Shown here: piece by piece, positions 1-8,426 of the stretch | Layout of the letters: each line of letters begins with the position of its first letter | How positions within the stretch are numbered: position 1 is the stretch's first letter | Origin: an uncultured Amphritea sp. | GTDB taxonomy: Bacteria; Pseudomonadota; Gammaproteobacteria; Pseudomonadales; Balneatricaceae | DNA length: 64,000 nt | Assembly (NCBI RefSeq): GCF_937127095.1 | Contig: NZ_CAKZLP010000009.1 | Location: 84,423-148,422 of the forward strand | Direction of reading: 5' to 3' | Program-made: the position numbers and the translations under genes | The notes under the pieces: model-generated | The model's database searches: none | What the model was told of the DNA's origin: nothing | The model's input: the letters and a program-made list of their open reading frames with translations, nothing else

Positions 1-506
1 TTGGCACCCTGCCCCAGCACCACTTCGATGGCATCCGCTTTACGCAAGTCATCGGGGTTCATTCCGTAACGGGATGGCAGGTACTGATACACCAGTTTGC
101 TTGACTGACCACGCTCTTCGGGGGTCATACCACCATCACCGGTGGTGGTTGAGGTGCCCATCAGCGATGCACCACGGCCCAATGCTTCTTTAGCATTGGC
201 TGACAGCGCACCGAAACTCATCCCGGCGATAGTGACCGGAATATCCAGCACAATCGGTTTTTTGGCAAACCGGTCACCCAGGGTCACTGAGGTATTACAT
301 TTTTCGCGGTAGCCTTCCAGCGGGTAGCGGGACATACTCGCGCCCAGGAACAGCAGGTCATCAAAATGCGGCAGCTTACGCTTAGCACCAAAACCACGGA
401 TATCGTAGATACCGGTCTCAGCCGCACGGCGGATTTCCGTCATCGTGATGCGGTCAAATGTTGCTGACTCGCGCAGACCATCTTTAACTTTAATATCTTC
501 ACTCAT
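1..506 (-). CDS. FMN-binding glutamate synthase large-subunit-like protein (GlxD/MgsC type), C-terminal part cut by window edge
   Basis: Minus-strand frame MSEDIKVKDGLRESATFDRITMTEIRRAAETGIYDIRGFGAKRKLPHFDDLLFLGASMSRYPLEGYREKC...PIVLDIPVTIAGMSFGALSANAKEALGRGA; typical glutamate synthase FMN-barrel motifs; continues off the window. Confidence 0.85.
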   Translation of the reverse strand, partial: MSEDIKVKDGLRESATFDRITMTEIRRAAETGIYDIRGFGAKRKLPHFDDLLFLGASMSRYPLEGYREKCNTSVTLGDRFAKKPIVLDIPVTIAGMSFGALSANAKEALGRGASLMGTSTTTGDGGMTPEERGQSSKLVYQYLPSRYGMNPDDLRKADAIEVVLGQGA

Positions 507-528
507 CGTCTTGTCCTCGAAATCAGCC

Positions 529-1212
529 TTAGTAAGCGGAAGTGTTATCCACTTTAAAGTTGTATAACTGGCGAGCAGAACCGTAGCGTTTAAACGCCGT
601 TGGATCTTCATCAACGCCAGCACGGTTGAGCAGCTCAGTCAGCTCTTCGATATGCTCCTCGCGCATCTCTTTGGCGATACAATCAGCACCCAGAGATTTC
701 ACTTCGCCTTTCACATAGATATGGGTTTCGTACAGAGAATCACCCAGCGCATCGCCCGCATCACCACAGACAACCAAAGATCCGGCCTGCCCCATAAAAC
801 AGCTCATGTGGCCAACGTTACCCTTCACCACGATATCCACCCCTTTCATGGAGATACCACAGCGCGCCGCCGCATTGCCTTCGATGACCAGTAAGCCACC
901 GTGAGCCGTTGCACCGGCAGCCTGAGAGGCATCGCCTTTCACCCGTACGCTACCGGACATCATGTTTTCCGCCACACCCTGGCCGGCATTGCCGTGAATG
1001 GTGATGTGCGCTTTTTTGTTCATACCGGCGCAGTAATAGCCGGTCGGGCCTTTAATATCGACAGAGATATTCTGATCCAGACCGCAGGCAATGTTGTGCT
1101 GGCCTTTAGGTTCGAGTACTTCCCATTCGCGCTCGGTACACTCAATCGCCTGATCGTGCAGCGCCTGGTTAAGGTCGCGTACTGTCTGTTCGGATAAATT
1201 AATCGTTTTCAT
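529..1212 (-). CDS. GXGXG-domain glutamate synthase subunit-like protein (GlxC/MgsB type)
   Basis: Repetitive G-rich beta-helix pattern (ITIHGNAGQGVAENMMSGSVRVKGDASQAAGATAHGGLLVIEGNAAARCGISMKGVDIVVKGNVG); sits between GlxB- and GlxD-like genes; start trimmed to MKTINLSEQ. Confidence 0.85.
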   Translation of the reverse strand: MKTINLSEQTVRDLNQALHDQAIECTEREWEVLEPKGQHNIACGLDQNISVDIKGPTGYYCAGMNKKAHITIHGNAGQGVAENMMSGSVRVKGDASQAAGATAHGGLLVIEGNAAARCGISMKGVDIVVKGNVGHMSCFMGQAGSLVVCGDAGDALGDSLYETHIYVKGEVKSLGADCIAKEMREEHIEELTELLNRAGVDEDPTAFKRYGSARQLYNFKVDNTSAY

Positions 1213-1223
1213 CATTCTGCTCC

Positions 1224-2129
1224 TTAATGGCTGCTGCGTTCCCAAACGTAGATAGTGGCTGGCTCTGGTTCCCAGATTCTGGCGTTTTCAATGCCCGGCA
1301 GGGTTGTCAGTGCCTGATACTCAGAGGCCATGGCAACATAGTCGTCAGTCTCAGCCATTACTGCAGGTTTACAGGCGATCGGATCACGTAGTACCGCAAA
1401 GCCATCGCGGGTACCGATAGTAAAGGTGAAGAAACCATCCAGATCCTTCAGTGAATTGGTCAGCGCTTCGTTCAGGGTATCGCCCTGCTGCAGACGCCAG
1501 GTCAGATAACCCGCCGCCACTTCTGAATCGTTTTCGGTTTCAAACACAATCCCTTCGCGTTTCAGGTTTTCCCGCAGACGGTTGTGGTTTGACAGTGAAC
1601 CGTTGTGTACCAGACAGAGGTCCATACCGGTTGAGAACGGATGGCTGCCCTCCATGGTGACCGCAGATTCAGTCGCCATACGGGTATGGCCAATAATATG
1701 ACTACCCTTCATCCCTTTCAGGTTGAAGGTCTCAGCGATATTCACCGGCAGACCCACCTCTTTAAGAATCTCAATCGACTGGCCCGCACTGAGGATCAAC
1801 ACCTCAGGTGCGGCTTTAGCGATAAACGCTTCAGCGATAGCCGCACTGGACTGAATTTTAAAGACCGCCACTTTGCTGTTTTTAAACCACTCAACAGCGG
1901 TATTCAGCTCAGCCTTGGCGCTGTCAGCCAGCGCAGCCCAGTCATAGTTTTCATCCGCATGACGCAGGGTCAGCTTGATGCTGCCGTCTGCCACTTCATC
2001 GCCGTAGATAGCGAAACCGGCACTGTCCGGACCACGATCCGTCATGGCGATCAGCATCGGTTCAAACAGCGCCCCCAGCTGACTTTCCAGAGCCTTGTTC
2101 TTCAGGTAAAGGCCAACAATTCCACACAT
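1224..2129 (-). CDS. class II glutamine amidotransferase (GlxB/MgsA type)
   Basis: Starts MCGIVGLY (N-terminal nucleophile Cys), MTDRGPDSAGFAIY, HTRMATESAVTMEGSHPF. Confidence 0.88.
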   Translation of the reverse strand: MCGIVGLYLKNKALESQLGALFEPMLIAMTDRGPDSAGFAIYGDEVADGSIKLTLRHADENYDWAALADSAKAELNTAVEWFKNSKVAVFKIQSSAAIAEAFIAKAAPEVLILSAGQSIEILKEVGLPVNIAETFNLKGMKGSHIIGHTRMATESAVTMEGSHPFSTGMDLCLVHNGSLSNHNRLRENLKREGIVFETENDSEVAAGYLTWRLQQGDTLNEALTNSLKDLDGFFTFTIGTRDGFAVLRDPIACKPAVMAETDDYVAMASEYQALTTLPGIENARIWEPEPATIYVWERSSH

Positions 2130-2169
2130 AGTTATGTCCTCTTAAATCGACAATGTAAGCCTTCCGGGC

Positions 2170-3501
2170 TTAGAAGAATTCTGCGTAACGGTTGATTTCC
2201 CAGTCGGACACATGCCGGCTGTAATCGATCCACTCATCGCGTTTAATTTTGATAAATTCAGACACAATCTCTTTACCCATCCGCTCTGTCAAAACAGTGT
2301 CAGCTTCAAGGGCGGTGATGGCGTCATTCAGGTTCTGTGGCAGGATCTCAATGCCTTTTTCCTTACGTTGCGCTTCTGTCAGGGCATACAGGTTGATGTT
2401 CTCAGGCTTACCCGGGTCCAGCTCACGCTCGATACCATCGAGACCCGCAGCGATAATCGCGGCGTGAACCAGGTAAGGGTTACAACCGGAATCCGGCAGG
2501 CGGAACTCAAGGCGGCCATAAGGTACACGCACCATCGCCGAACGGTTGTTGTCACCATAGGCAATGTAGGCAGGTGCCCAGGTCGCACCGGACGCGGAAC
2601 CGCCCACCACCAGACGTTTGTAAGAGTTGACCGTTGGCGCTGCAAACGCACACAGCGCCTTCGCGTGGTGCAGCAGACCCGCAGTGAAGTGGTAGGCCAT
2701 TTTCGAGAGGCCCATACCATTCACATCGCTGTCGTCGTTGAACAGGTTTTTACCACTGTCATCGCAAATCGACAGGTGAAAGTGCATTCCATTACCGGTG
2801 CGATTGGAGGCAGGCTTTGGCATAAAGGAACAGACCATCCCCATATCATTGGCGATCTCACCGGCGGCCATACGCACAAAGGTGAAACGGTCGGCAGATT
2901 CCAGTGCGTTACCGTAGGTGTAGTTGATCTCAAACTGACCGTTAGCATCTTCGTGGTCGATCTGATAAACATCGAAATCCACCGCCTGTAGAGATTCAAC
3001 CAGAGTTTCCAGAAACGCCCGTGAACGGGACAAGCCTTTGTAGTCATAGCAAGGCTTAGCCAGCGTATCGGTATCATCGACGGTCTTCAGGCCGCCATTG
3101 CTATCCCGTTCGAAGAGATAAAATTCCGGCTCAAGCCCGGTGTTCAGCGTCCAGCCTTTATCTTCCAGCAGTTTCAACTGACGTTTCAGCACCACCCGGC
3201 TGTCATACGGGTGAGGGGCACCGTTGACGTAACCTTCACAGACAATACGCGCATAACCCGGCTGCCAGGGCACCGCCGACAACGTACTGAGATCACCCCG
3301 GGCCATGAAGTCAGGGCCATGCGGCTCCATCCCCATACCCCATACAGCGAAGCCAGCAAAACCTGCACCGGTTTCAACAACATCCATCAGGCAGTTCGCC
3401 GGCACTGATTTAGTTTTGGCTACACCGTGGATATCAACAAACTGAGCCAGTACATATTTAATGTCGTTATCCGCAATAAACTTTTCTGAATCCTGTGGCA
3501 T
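2170..3501 (-). CDS. glnT: type III glutamine synthetase (GlnT family)
   Basis: [56 protein letters not shown]; cluster with glxBCD-like genes. A role as gamma-glutamylmethylamide synthetase cannot be excluded. Confidence 0.85.
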   Translation of the reverse strand: MPQDSEKFIADNDIKYVLAQFVDIHGVAKTKSVPANCLMDVVETGAGFAGFAVWGMGMEPHGPDFMARGDLSTLSAVPWQPGYARIVCEGYVNGAPHPYDSRVVLKRQLKLLEDKGWTLNTGLEPEFYLFERDSNGGLKTVDDTDTLAKPCYDYKGLSRSRAFLETLVESLQAVDFDVYQIDHEDANGQFEINYTYGNALESADRFTFVRMAAGEIANDMGMVCSFMPKPASNRTGNGMHFHLSICDDSGKNLFNDDSDVNGMGLSKMAYHFTAGLLHHAKALCAFAAPTVNSYKRLVVGGSASGATWAPAYIAYGDNNRSAMVRVPYGRLEFRLPDSGCNPYLVHAAIIAAGLDGIERELDPGKPENINLYALTEAQRKEKGIEILPQNLNDAITALEADTVLTERMGKEIVSEFIKIKRDEWIDYSRHVSDWEINRYAEFF

Positions 3502-3588
3502 GATAGCCCTCCGTCTGATGCTAAGCCCTGCTCTGATAAGGAGCAGATCTATAAATTTCTTAACAGTAATTTTTTATGCTTATAGAGA

Positions 3589-3605
3589 AAGCAACCCCTG
3601 TGCCA
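3589..3605 (-). promoter_or_regulatory. sigma54 (RpoN) promoter for glnT-glx operon
   Basis: Minus strand reads TGGCAC-AGGGG-TTGC-TT, an exact match to TGGCACN5TTGCW, about 85 nt upstream of the glnT ATG. Confidence 0.75.
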
Positions 3606-3775
3606 GAAAAGTTCTTTTTATGAATATTTATTTCCTGAGAGGATAACTTGTTGATTTGTATGGATCTGGTAAAAAAAAATTCTTTGTGGGAATATACGGG
3701 GTATCAGAAATAGTCACAGGCCGCATGGACAGGCGCACAAAGCTGGTTCACAGCGCCCCAAGAAAGGGCAATCAG

Positions 3776-4372
3776 ATGGCAGAAAATAAAGGTCAGAAGT
3801 TCGAACTCGATCACTACATCGGTATGAAAGTAAAAAAAGCCCGTCAGGAAGAGGGATTGAAAATAACCGATGTGGCACGTATCTCCGGCATCAGTCAGGG
3901 GATGGTCAGTAAGATAGAGAATGCCCAGGTATCCACCAGTCTGGAAACCCTGAGCCGACTCTGTTCAGCGCTGGGAATGCCGATCTCCAAACTGTTTAAT
4001 GATTTTGACCGGCCCGACGGTGGTGCACAATTCACCAAATCCGGAACCGGGCTGGAAGTGGTTCGACGCGGAACCGAGAAAGGCCACACCTACCAACTGC
4101 TCACCTATCAGCGTGGCGGTAAGAAATCCTTCGAACCCTTTCTGATTACCATGGATGACCTTGCTGAAGTATTTCCCACCTTCTCCCATCCCGGAGAAGA
4201 GTTTATCCATATCGTCAGTGGCAAGATCGTCTACCGCCACGGCAATCACCTTTATAATATGGAAGCCGGCGACAGCCTGACCTTTGATGCCGAGATCCCC
4301 CATGGCCCGGAAGAGCTGCTGGAGGTGCCGATCAAACTACTTTCGATTATTCATTATGATGATAAAAGTTGA
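3776..4372 (+). CDS. XRE-family regulator with C-terminal cupin domain
   Basis: KVKKARQEEGLKITDVARISGISQGMVSKIENAQVSTSLETLSRLCSALGMPIS (HTH) followed by HPGEEFIHIVSGKIVYRHGNHLYNMEAGDSLTFDAEIPHGPEEL (cupin); divergent to glnT. Confidence 0.88.
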   Translation: MAENKGQKFELDHYIGMKVKKARQEEGLKITDVARISGISQGMVSKIENAQVSTSLETLSRLCSALGMPISKLFNDFDRPDGGAQFTKSGTGLEVVRRGTEKGHTYQLLTYQRGGKKSFEPFLITMDDLAEVFPTFSHPGEEFIHIVSGKIVYRHGNHLYNMEAGDSLTFDAEIPHGPEELLEVPIKLLSIIHYDDKS

Positions 4373-4408
4373 GAGTGACTGAGCGGCTGCCTGAACACAG
4401 ATAAAGAG

Positions 4409-4432
4409 AGGCCCCGCAATACCGCGGGGCCT
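4409..4432. terminator. GC-rich hairpin between convergent genes
   Basis: AGGCCCCGC-AATACC-GCGGGGCCT; weak U-tract. Confidence 0.55.
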
Positions 4433-4438
4433 GTCACT

Positions 4439-4837
4439 CTATTTGGCCGCTGTTTCCTGAACCAACCCTCGAGTAAGAAAAACCTCTTTGGCGACAAACA
4501 TACCGTTTAAGGCCGCGGGGAAACCGGCGTACACCGCCATCTGCAGTATCACCTCAATAACCTCCTCAGGCGAACAACCGACATTCAGTGCACCATTAAT
4601 ATGAACGGCTAACTGTGGCGCACAGTTACCCAGCGCCGTCAGTGCAGCAACGGTGCCAATCTCCCGTGATTTCAGATCCAGTCCCGGGCGTTGATAGATA
4701 TCGCCAAACGGAAATTCAATAGTGTAGCGAGCCAGATCGGGACAGATAGCCTGCAGGCTATCAATCACCTTTTGCCCGGCGTCACCATCGATCTCAGTGA
4801 GTTTTGCTAAACCTGTTTCATATCGCGTTAAAGCCAT
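4439..4837 (-). CDS. carboxymuconolactone decarboxylase family protein
   Basis: REIGTVAALTALGNCAPQLAVHINGALNVGCSPEEVIEVILQMAVYAGFPAALNGMFVAKEVF. Confidence 0.88.
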   Translation of the reverse strand: MALTRYETGLAKLTEIDGDAGQKVIDSLQAICPDLARYTIEFPFGDIYQRPGLDLKSREIGTVAALTALGNCAPQLAVHINGALNVGCSPEEVIEVILQMAVYAGFPAALNGMFVAKEVFLTRGLVQETAAK

Positions 4838-4879
4838 TTCCGTTGCTCCTGTATGAGTCCTGTGTGAGTTTACGGAACA

Positions 4880-4910
4880 AGGCTAAGGGTTAGAGTATGC
4901 TCTAAGTCAA
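4880..4910 (-). promoter_or_regulatory. MerR-type promoter/operator of the CMD gene
   Basis: Minus strand TTGACT-N19-TAGCCT with the palindrome TTAGAGCATACTCTAA centred in a 19-bp spacer, typical of MerR-family activated promoters. Confidence 0.65.
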
Positions 4911-4925
4911 GCGTTTAAAAATTCA

Positions 4926-4970
4926 GGGCTGAATAGTTCAAGGCTTAATAGTTCAGAACCCAATAGTTCA
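4926..4970. repeat. 15-bp tandem repeat (3 units) at the merR 3' end
   Basis: gggctgaatagttca / aggcttaatagttca / gaacccaatagttca. Confidence 0.8.
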
Positions 4971-5321
4971 GGGCTTATGTGACTGGTAATACTCAATTTT
5001 AGCGTCCAGCGCCTGCAGGTGTTCACGCTCTTTTTCCAAACGCAGTTTGAGTGCATCGCGATGTTGCTCTAATAATGTGCAGCGCGTATCAAAGGTGGTA
5101 TCACCCGCTTCACGCAGATCAGCATAGTGACGGATCTTCGCCAACGGCATGCCGGTGTCTCGCAGCCGGTTAATAAACCGAACCCATTCGACATCTTTCG
5201 CCGAATAGCTACGATGCCCACTGGCATTTCTGGATATATTCGACAACAAGCCGATCTTTTCGTAATACCTCAGAGTATGCGAAGACAGCCCAGTCAATTC
5301 TGAAAACGTTGAAATGTTCAC
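4968..5321 (-). CDS. MerR family transcriptional regulator
   Basis: MNISTFSELTGLSSHTLRYYEKIGLLSNISRNASGHRSYSAKDVEWVRFINRLRDTGMPLAKIRHY. Confidence 0.9.
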   Translation of the reverse strand: MNISTFSELTGLSSHTLRYYEKIGLLSNISRNASGHRSYSAKDVEWVRFINRLRDTGMPLAKIRHYADLREAGDTTFDTRCTLLEQHRDALKLRLEKEREHLQALDAKIEYYQSHKP

Positions 5322-5332
5322 AATAGGTTATT

Positions 5333-5917
5333 TTACTGAAGATGATGTTGCGCATGTGGATTTTCACCGCTGGCCATCGCCCAGTGGTGTAGCTGATGAT
5401 GAGTGCCATACGCCATCACACCGATATAGCCCAAACCCCTGATTTTACTGATCTCATAAGAATTTTTGGTTGTAATGATGAGACGATAAGCGTCAGCGTT
5501 TTTTACGACCTGCATCACCCATCCGGATTCCCGTTGTAATTGCGCAGGGTGCACCTTTAAAACCCGTTCAAGCGCTGCAGCAGACCGGGCCGTTAACGGC
5601 TTCACTATCGCTTCCATGCCCTGTGCAATCGGTGTTTGAGAGATCACCTCTACATTCAGGGTCATCTCATTCATATCCACTAAATGTTGCCTCAGCGCCT
5701 CAATATTTACTTTGCTCCAATCAGTATCCGGATCGCTATTCAACCGTGCAATCACCTCCTGAATAGTGCCGAAAGCATCATTCCCCGCCTCGGTCAGTAC
5801 GGTTGCAGAGGCTCCCATGGAATGGTCATGGTGCGTCATCGCTGAATGATCACCTTCAGCAAACGCAGCCACCCCATGAGTCAACAGCGCGGCAAAAAGC
5901 AGTACATTTAGCTTCAT
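5333..5917 (-). CDS. secreted His-rich hypothetical protein
   Basis: Signal peptide MKLNVLLFAALLTHGVAAFA; EGDHSAMTHHDHSM and C-terminal HHQLHHWAMASGENPHAQHHLQ. Confidence 0.7.
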   Translation of the reverse strand: MKLNVLLFAALLTHGVAAFAEGDHSAMTHHDHSMGASATVLTEAGNDAFGTIQEVIARLNSDPDTDWSKVNIEALRQHLVDMNEMTLNVEVISQTPIAQGMEAIVKPLTARSAAALERVLKVHPAQLQRESGWVMQVVKNADAYRLIITTKNSYEISKIRGLGYIGVMAYGTHHQLHHWAMASGENPHAQHHLQ

Positions 5918-5922
5918 TATTT

Positions 5923-6273
5923 TTACTCGAAAACAGGCGCGTCGTAATCGGCACTTTCATCGGTATAGGCCGTGACGATAACATCCGCAACCAATCCGGT
6001 ATCGGCTTCAACCTGGGTTTGAAAGAAGTTCTGAATCTGCTGTCTGCGACCGTGAGCAGACCAGGCGTCTGCATCTTCCCAAATCTCATTAAAGACTATC
6101 GGGTATTCATTGCGGCTGGCGCTTGGGTGATCAATCTGGCGCGTCAGCATATATTGAATACAGCCCTCTTCCCGATAAGAATCCGGCTCAAGCGCCTTTA
6201 ATACCTCAAACAGTTCGGCTTCTTTTCCGGGTTTCGGCTTAAACTGGGCTAAGACATATACACGGCTGGTCAT
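5923..6273 (-). CDS. putative quinol monooxygenase (antibiotic biosynthesis monooxygenase domain)
   Basis: VYVLAQFKPKPGKEAELFEVLKALEPDSYREEGCIQYMLTRQID...FNEIWEDADAWSAH. Confidence 0.85.
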   Translation of the reverse strand: MTSRVYVLAQFKPKPGKEAELFEVLKALEPDSYREEGCIQYMLTRQIDHPSASRNEYPIVFNEIWEDADAWSAHGRRQQIQNFFQTQVEADTGLVADVIVTAYTDESADYDAPVFE

Positions 6274-6577
6274 CGGTTTTCCTCTGTTTTTGGATAAGTG
6301 GAGAGATAGTAGATGAAAACCGGGGCAACGTGAAACTCACTGAGAGTTGTTACGATAAATAATCTATTCCGCTACCCACAACTCAGATAATGATCAAAAA
6401 ACAATCTGCCTCGCTAAGACCGGCAGAAACAAAGGTGATAATACTCATCCTGTTGTGGCAATGGATACGATATAACCACAACGGGAGGTACTGGCTCAGA
6501 CGTGTTTTCGACAGTTTTTACAAGGCTTCCCAATAAAATCAATCAATTAAATCAGTATATTAAAAAATATGACTGAA

Positions 6578-6702
6578 TTTATTCAAGAATGGTTTTACCA
6601 CAGAGGACGCGGAGAAAATAACAGATCCAGTCTGAATTAGTACAGGTTAAGGTATCTGGATCAATTACTCTGACCCTGTTGATTGCTGACCCTGTTGATT
6701 GG
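6578..6702. repeat. dispersed degenerate repeat, copy A
   Basis: attcaagaatggttttaccacagaggacgcggagaaaa ... caggttaaggtatctggatcaattactctgaccctgttgatt; related copies near 8360 and 12745-12842. Confidence 0.7.
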
Positions 6703-6779
6703 ATAACGTATGCCCAGACGAGTTTTTCAGGTCGAAAAAATATTCAAGTCGTTACCGATAACCGGCCCTATTAGTTGCA

Positions 6780-7187
6780 TCAGGGACCTATTTTTTTGTC
6801 ACTTTTTTTCAAACAGGCATTGTCGAAATCATCAAACTTATCGCATGTGGTTTGCACAAATAGCTTCTGTGACGGGAAGAAAGAACACGTTGTCTGATAA
6901 TAGCAGGTGCTGTTGAACTTATCCCAGTGCTGACACTCTTCAACGCATTCGAGCTTTTCGTATGTGTAGGTGGTTTTTTCAAACAGGCACTTTTTATTAA
7001 AATTGTCCCAGTGCTGACAGTCATTGAGGGCCAGGGGGATATCATCAGTTAACGGTTGACCGCAAGTGACGGTGAGGTCTCCCTGACGGTATGATTCTCC
7101 CGTGTCGAGACTTATCTCGTTTGCTCCGACATTACCTGCGAAAAGCATCACTCCTGCAATTAAACCCAACAATGTATGTCTGTTCAT
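6780..7187 (-). CDS. secreted Cys-rich repeat protein
   Basis: Signal peptide MNRHTLLGLIAGVMLFAGNVGA, then CQHWDNFNKKC / CQHWDKFNSTC / CDKFDDFDNAC repeats. Confidence 0.65.
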   Translation of the reverse strand: MNRHTLLGLIAGVMLFAGNVGANEISLDTGESYRQGDLTVTCGQPLTDDIPLALNDCQHWDNFNKKCLFEKTTYTYEKLECVEECQHWDKFNSTCYYQTTCSFFPSQKLFVQTTCDKFDDFDNACLKKSDKKIGP

Positions 7188-7220
7188 GAGAGGGCTCCTT
7201 GTGGTTTTAATTTGACTGTA

Positions 7221-7354
7221 ATCTAACTTATACCGATTGGTGTTTAGGGGAAAGGAGAATCCGTTAATTATTATCGGGTTAATGCCCGCTATAAACGCTC
7301 GGGAGAAACCAGGTGCGGCAACCGAAGGGAGCGGACTTAATGGCTTAGTTAGAT
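7221..7354 (-). other. attC-like bracket (tentative)
   Basis: ATCTAAC (RYYYAAC) and GTTAGAT (GTTRRRY), exact inverse complements 134 bp apart, between two same-strand small genes; internal pairing weak. Confidence 0.2.
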
Positions 7355-7441
7355 ATGTTGGCCATCTCAAGCGCCAAGCAAAGGCCGATGTTTCAAGCGC
7401 AGGTACTTCAATGCTATTTGGAGGCAATGAGCTAGTGGCGC

Positions 7442-7804
7442 TTATTTGATAGGAGCGTCCAGAGGCACAATAATTGCTCGTTTAGCCTCATATTCAAACT
7501 CATCTCGATATATCACCCTGAAGGTTTCGGTCAAGCTGGTCTGACAATGGAAAAATACCTTTATAGAGTCCGGATCTCTTCGCTTCCAGCCCAGTCGAAT
7601 TGTGTTGCCGCCTTTTACGGGATAGCTAGCCTCACCCCACTTAAGAGTTTCTTCAACTGCAGCCAGGCCGTTTTCTTGCGCAACAGCAAGAATAAGACAG
7701 CGAACGGCGTTAAGCTGTGTTTGCGCTTCAGCGGGGTACGTCATAAATTTGGCCTGTATTTCAGGCTTAATGGGTTCCTCCGCTTTCAAGACAAGTACCC
7801 CCAA
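7442..7804 (-). CDS. DUF1801-family protein
   Basis: YPAEAQTQLNAVRCLILAVAQENGLAAVEETLKWGEASYPVKGGNTIRLGWKRRDPDSIKVFFHCQT. Confidence 0.75.
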   Translation of the reverse strand: MGVLVLKAEEPIKPEIQAKFMTYPAEAQTQLNAVRCLILAVAQENGLAAVEETLKWGEASYPVKGGNTIRLGWKRRDPDSIKVFFHCQTSLTETFRVIYRDEFEYEAKRAIIVPLDAPIK

Positions 7805-7830
7805 GGTCAGAACCGTTTACACAATGAACC

Positions 7831-8160
7831 TTAATTAAGGCCCCGCGCTCTGCGCGCATCATCAATTGCACCTGCGTTAGATACATTTGTATAACCGGCA
7901 GCTTGCAGCGCTGACAGTGCTTTTCCCGACCGATTTCCGCTGCGGCAATAGAGAGCAATTTCCGTATCTTTATCGGGGAACATTTCACTCACTCCCTGAA
8001 CAATTTCATCATGGGTAATACGAACATCCCCTTTAATGTTGTCAATGCTATGTTCGACAGCACTTCGCACATCAATCCAAACCGTGTCAGCATTCGACAT
8101 TAAGCTGAAACACATCAAAACAATGAAACATGACATACGACTCAGCGCTTTAAAGTACAT
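7831..8160 (-). CDS. rhodanese-like domain protein, secreted
   Basis: Signal peptide; VWIDVRSAVEHSIDNIKGDVRITHDEI...IALYCRSGNRSGKALSALQAAGYTNVSNAG. Confidence 0.88.
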   Translation of the reverse strand: MYFKALSRMSCFIVLMCFSLMSNADTVWIDVRSAVEHSIDNIKGDVRITHDEIVQGVSEMFPDKDTEIALYCRSGNRSGKALSALQAAGYTNVSNAGAIDDARRARGLN

Positions 8161-8363
8161 AGTTTAATCCTTCGTTAAAAATTGACTAGCCTGCAATGAC
8201 ACCATTGCCGGGTAATTTGAGCATAGGGAATGCATCCGTAAGATCAGCTTACCAGGTTCTAAACCCTGCCATTTTATGGATTTCATCAAGTTCGATCCAC
8301 AACTCATTTGAGTTCAGTTAGATACCACCCAGTTAAATGAAAAAAGGGCTTTGAGATTGATTC

Positions 8364-8407
8364 AAGAGCGTGTTTCACCACCGAGGGCACAGAGCACACA
8401 GAGGAGA
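8364..8407. repeat. dispersed degenerate repeat, copy B (partial)
   Basis: attcaagagcgtgtttcaccaccgagggcacagagcacacagagg. Confidence 0.6.
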
Positions 8408-8426
8408 CTGCGGCGGATAAAGTATC

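Noticed and set aside
2212-2991. 259-aa plus-strand ORF
   Set aside because: Antisense to glnT; composition typical of a shadow frame.
8290-8330. GTTAGAT motif as another attC
   Set aside because: No GTTRRRY partner found in the intergenic region.
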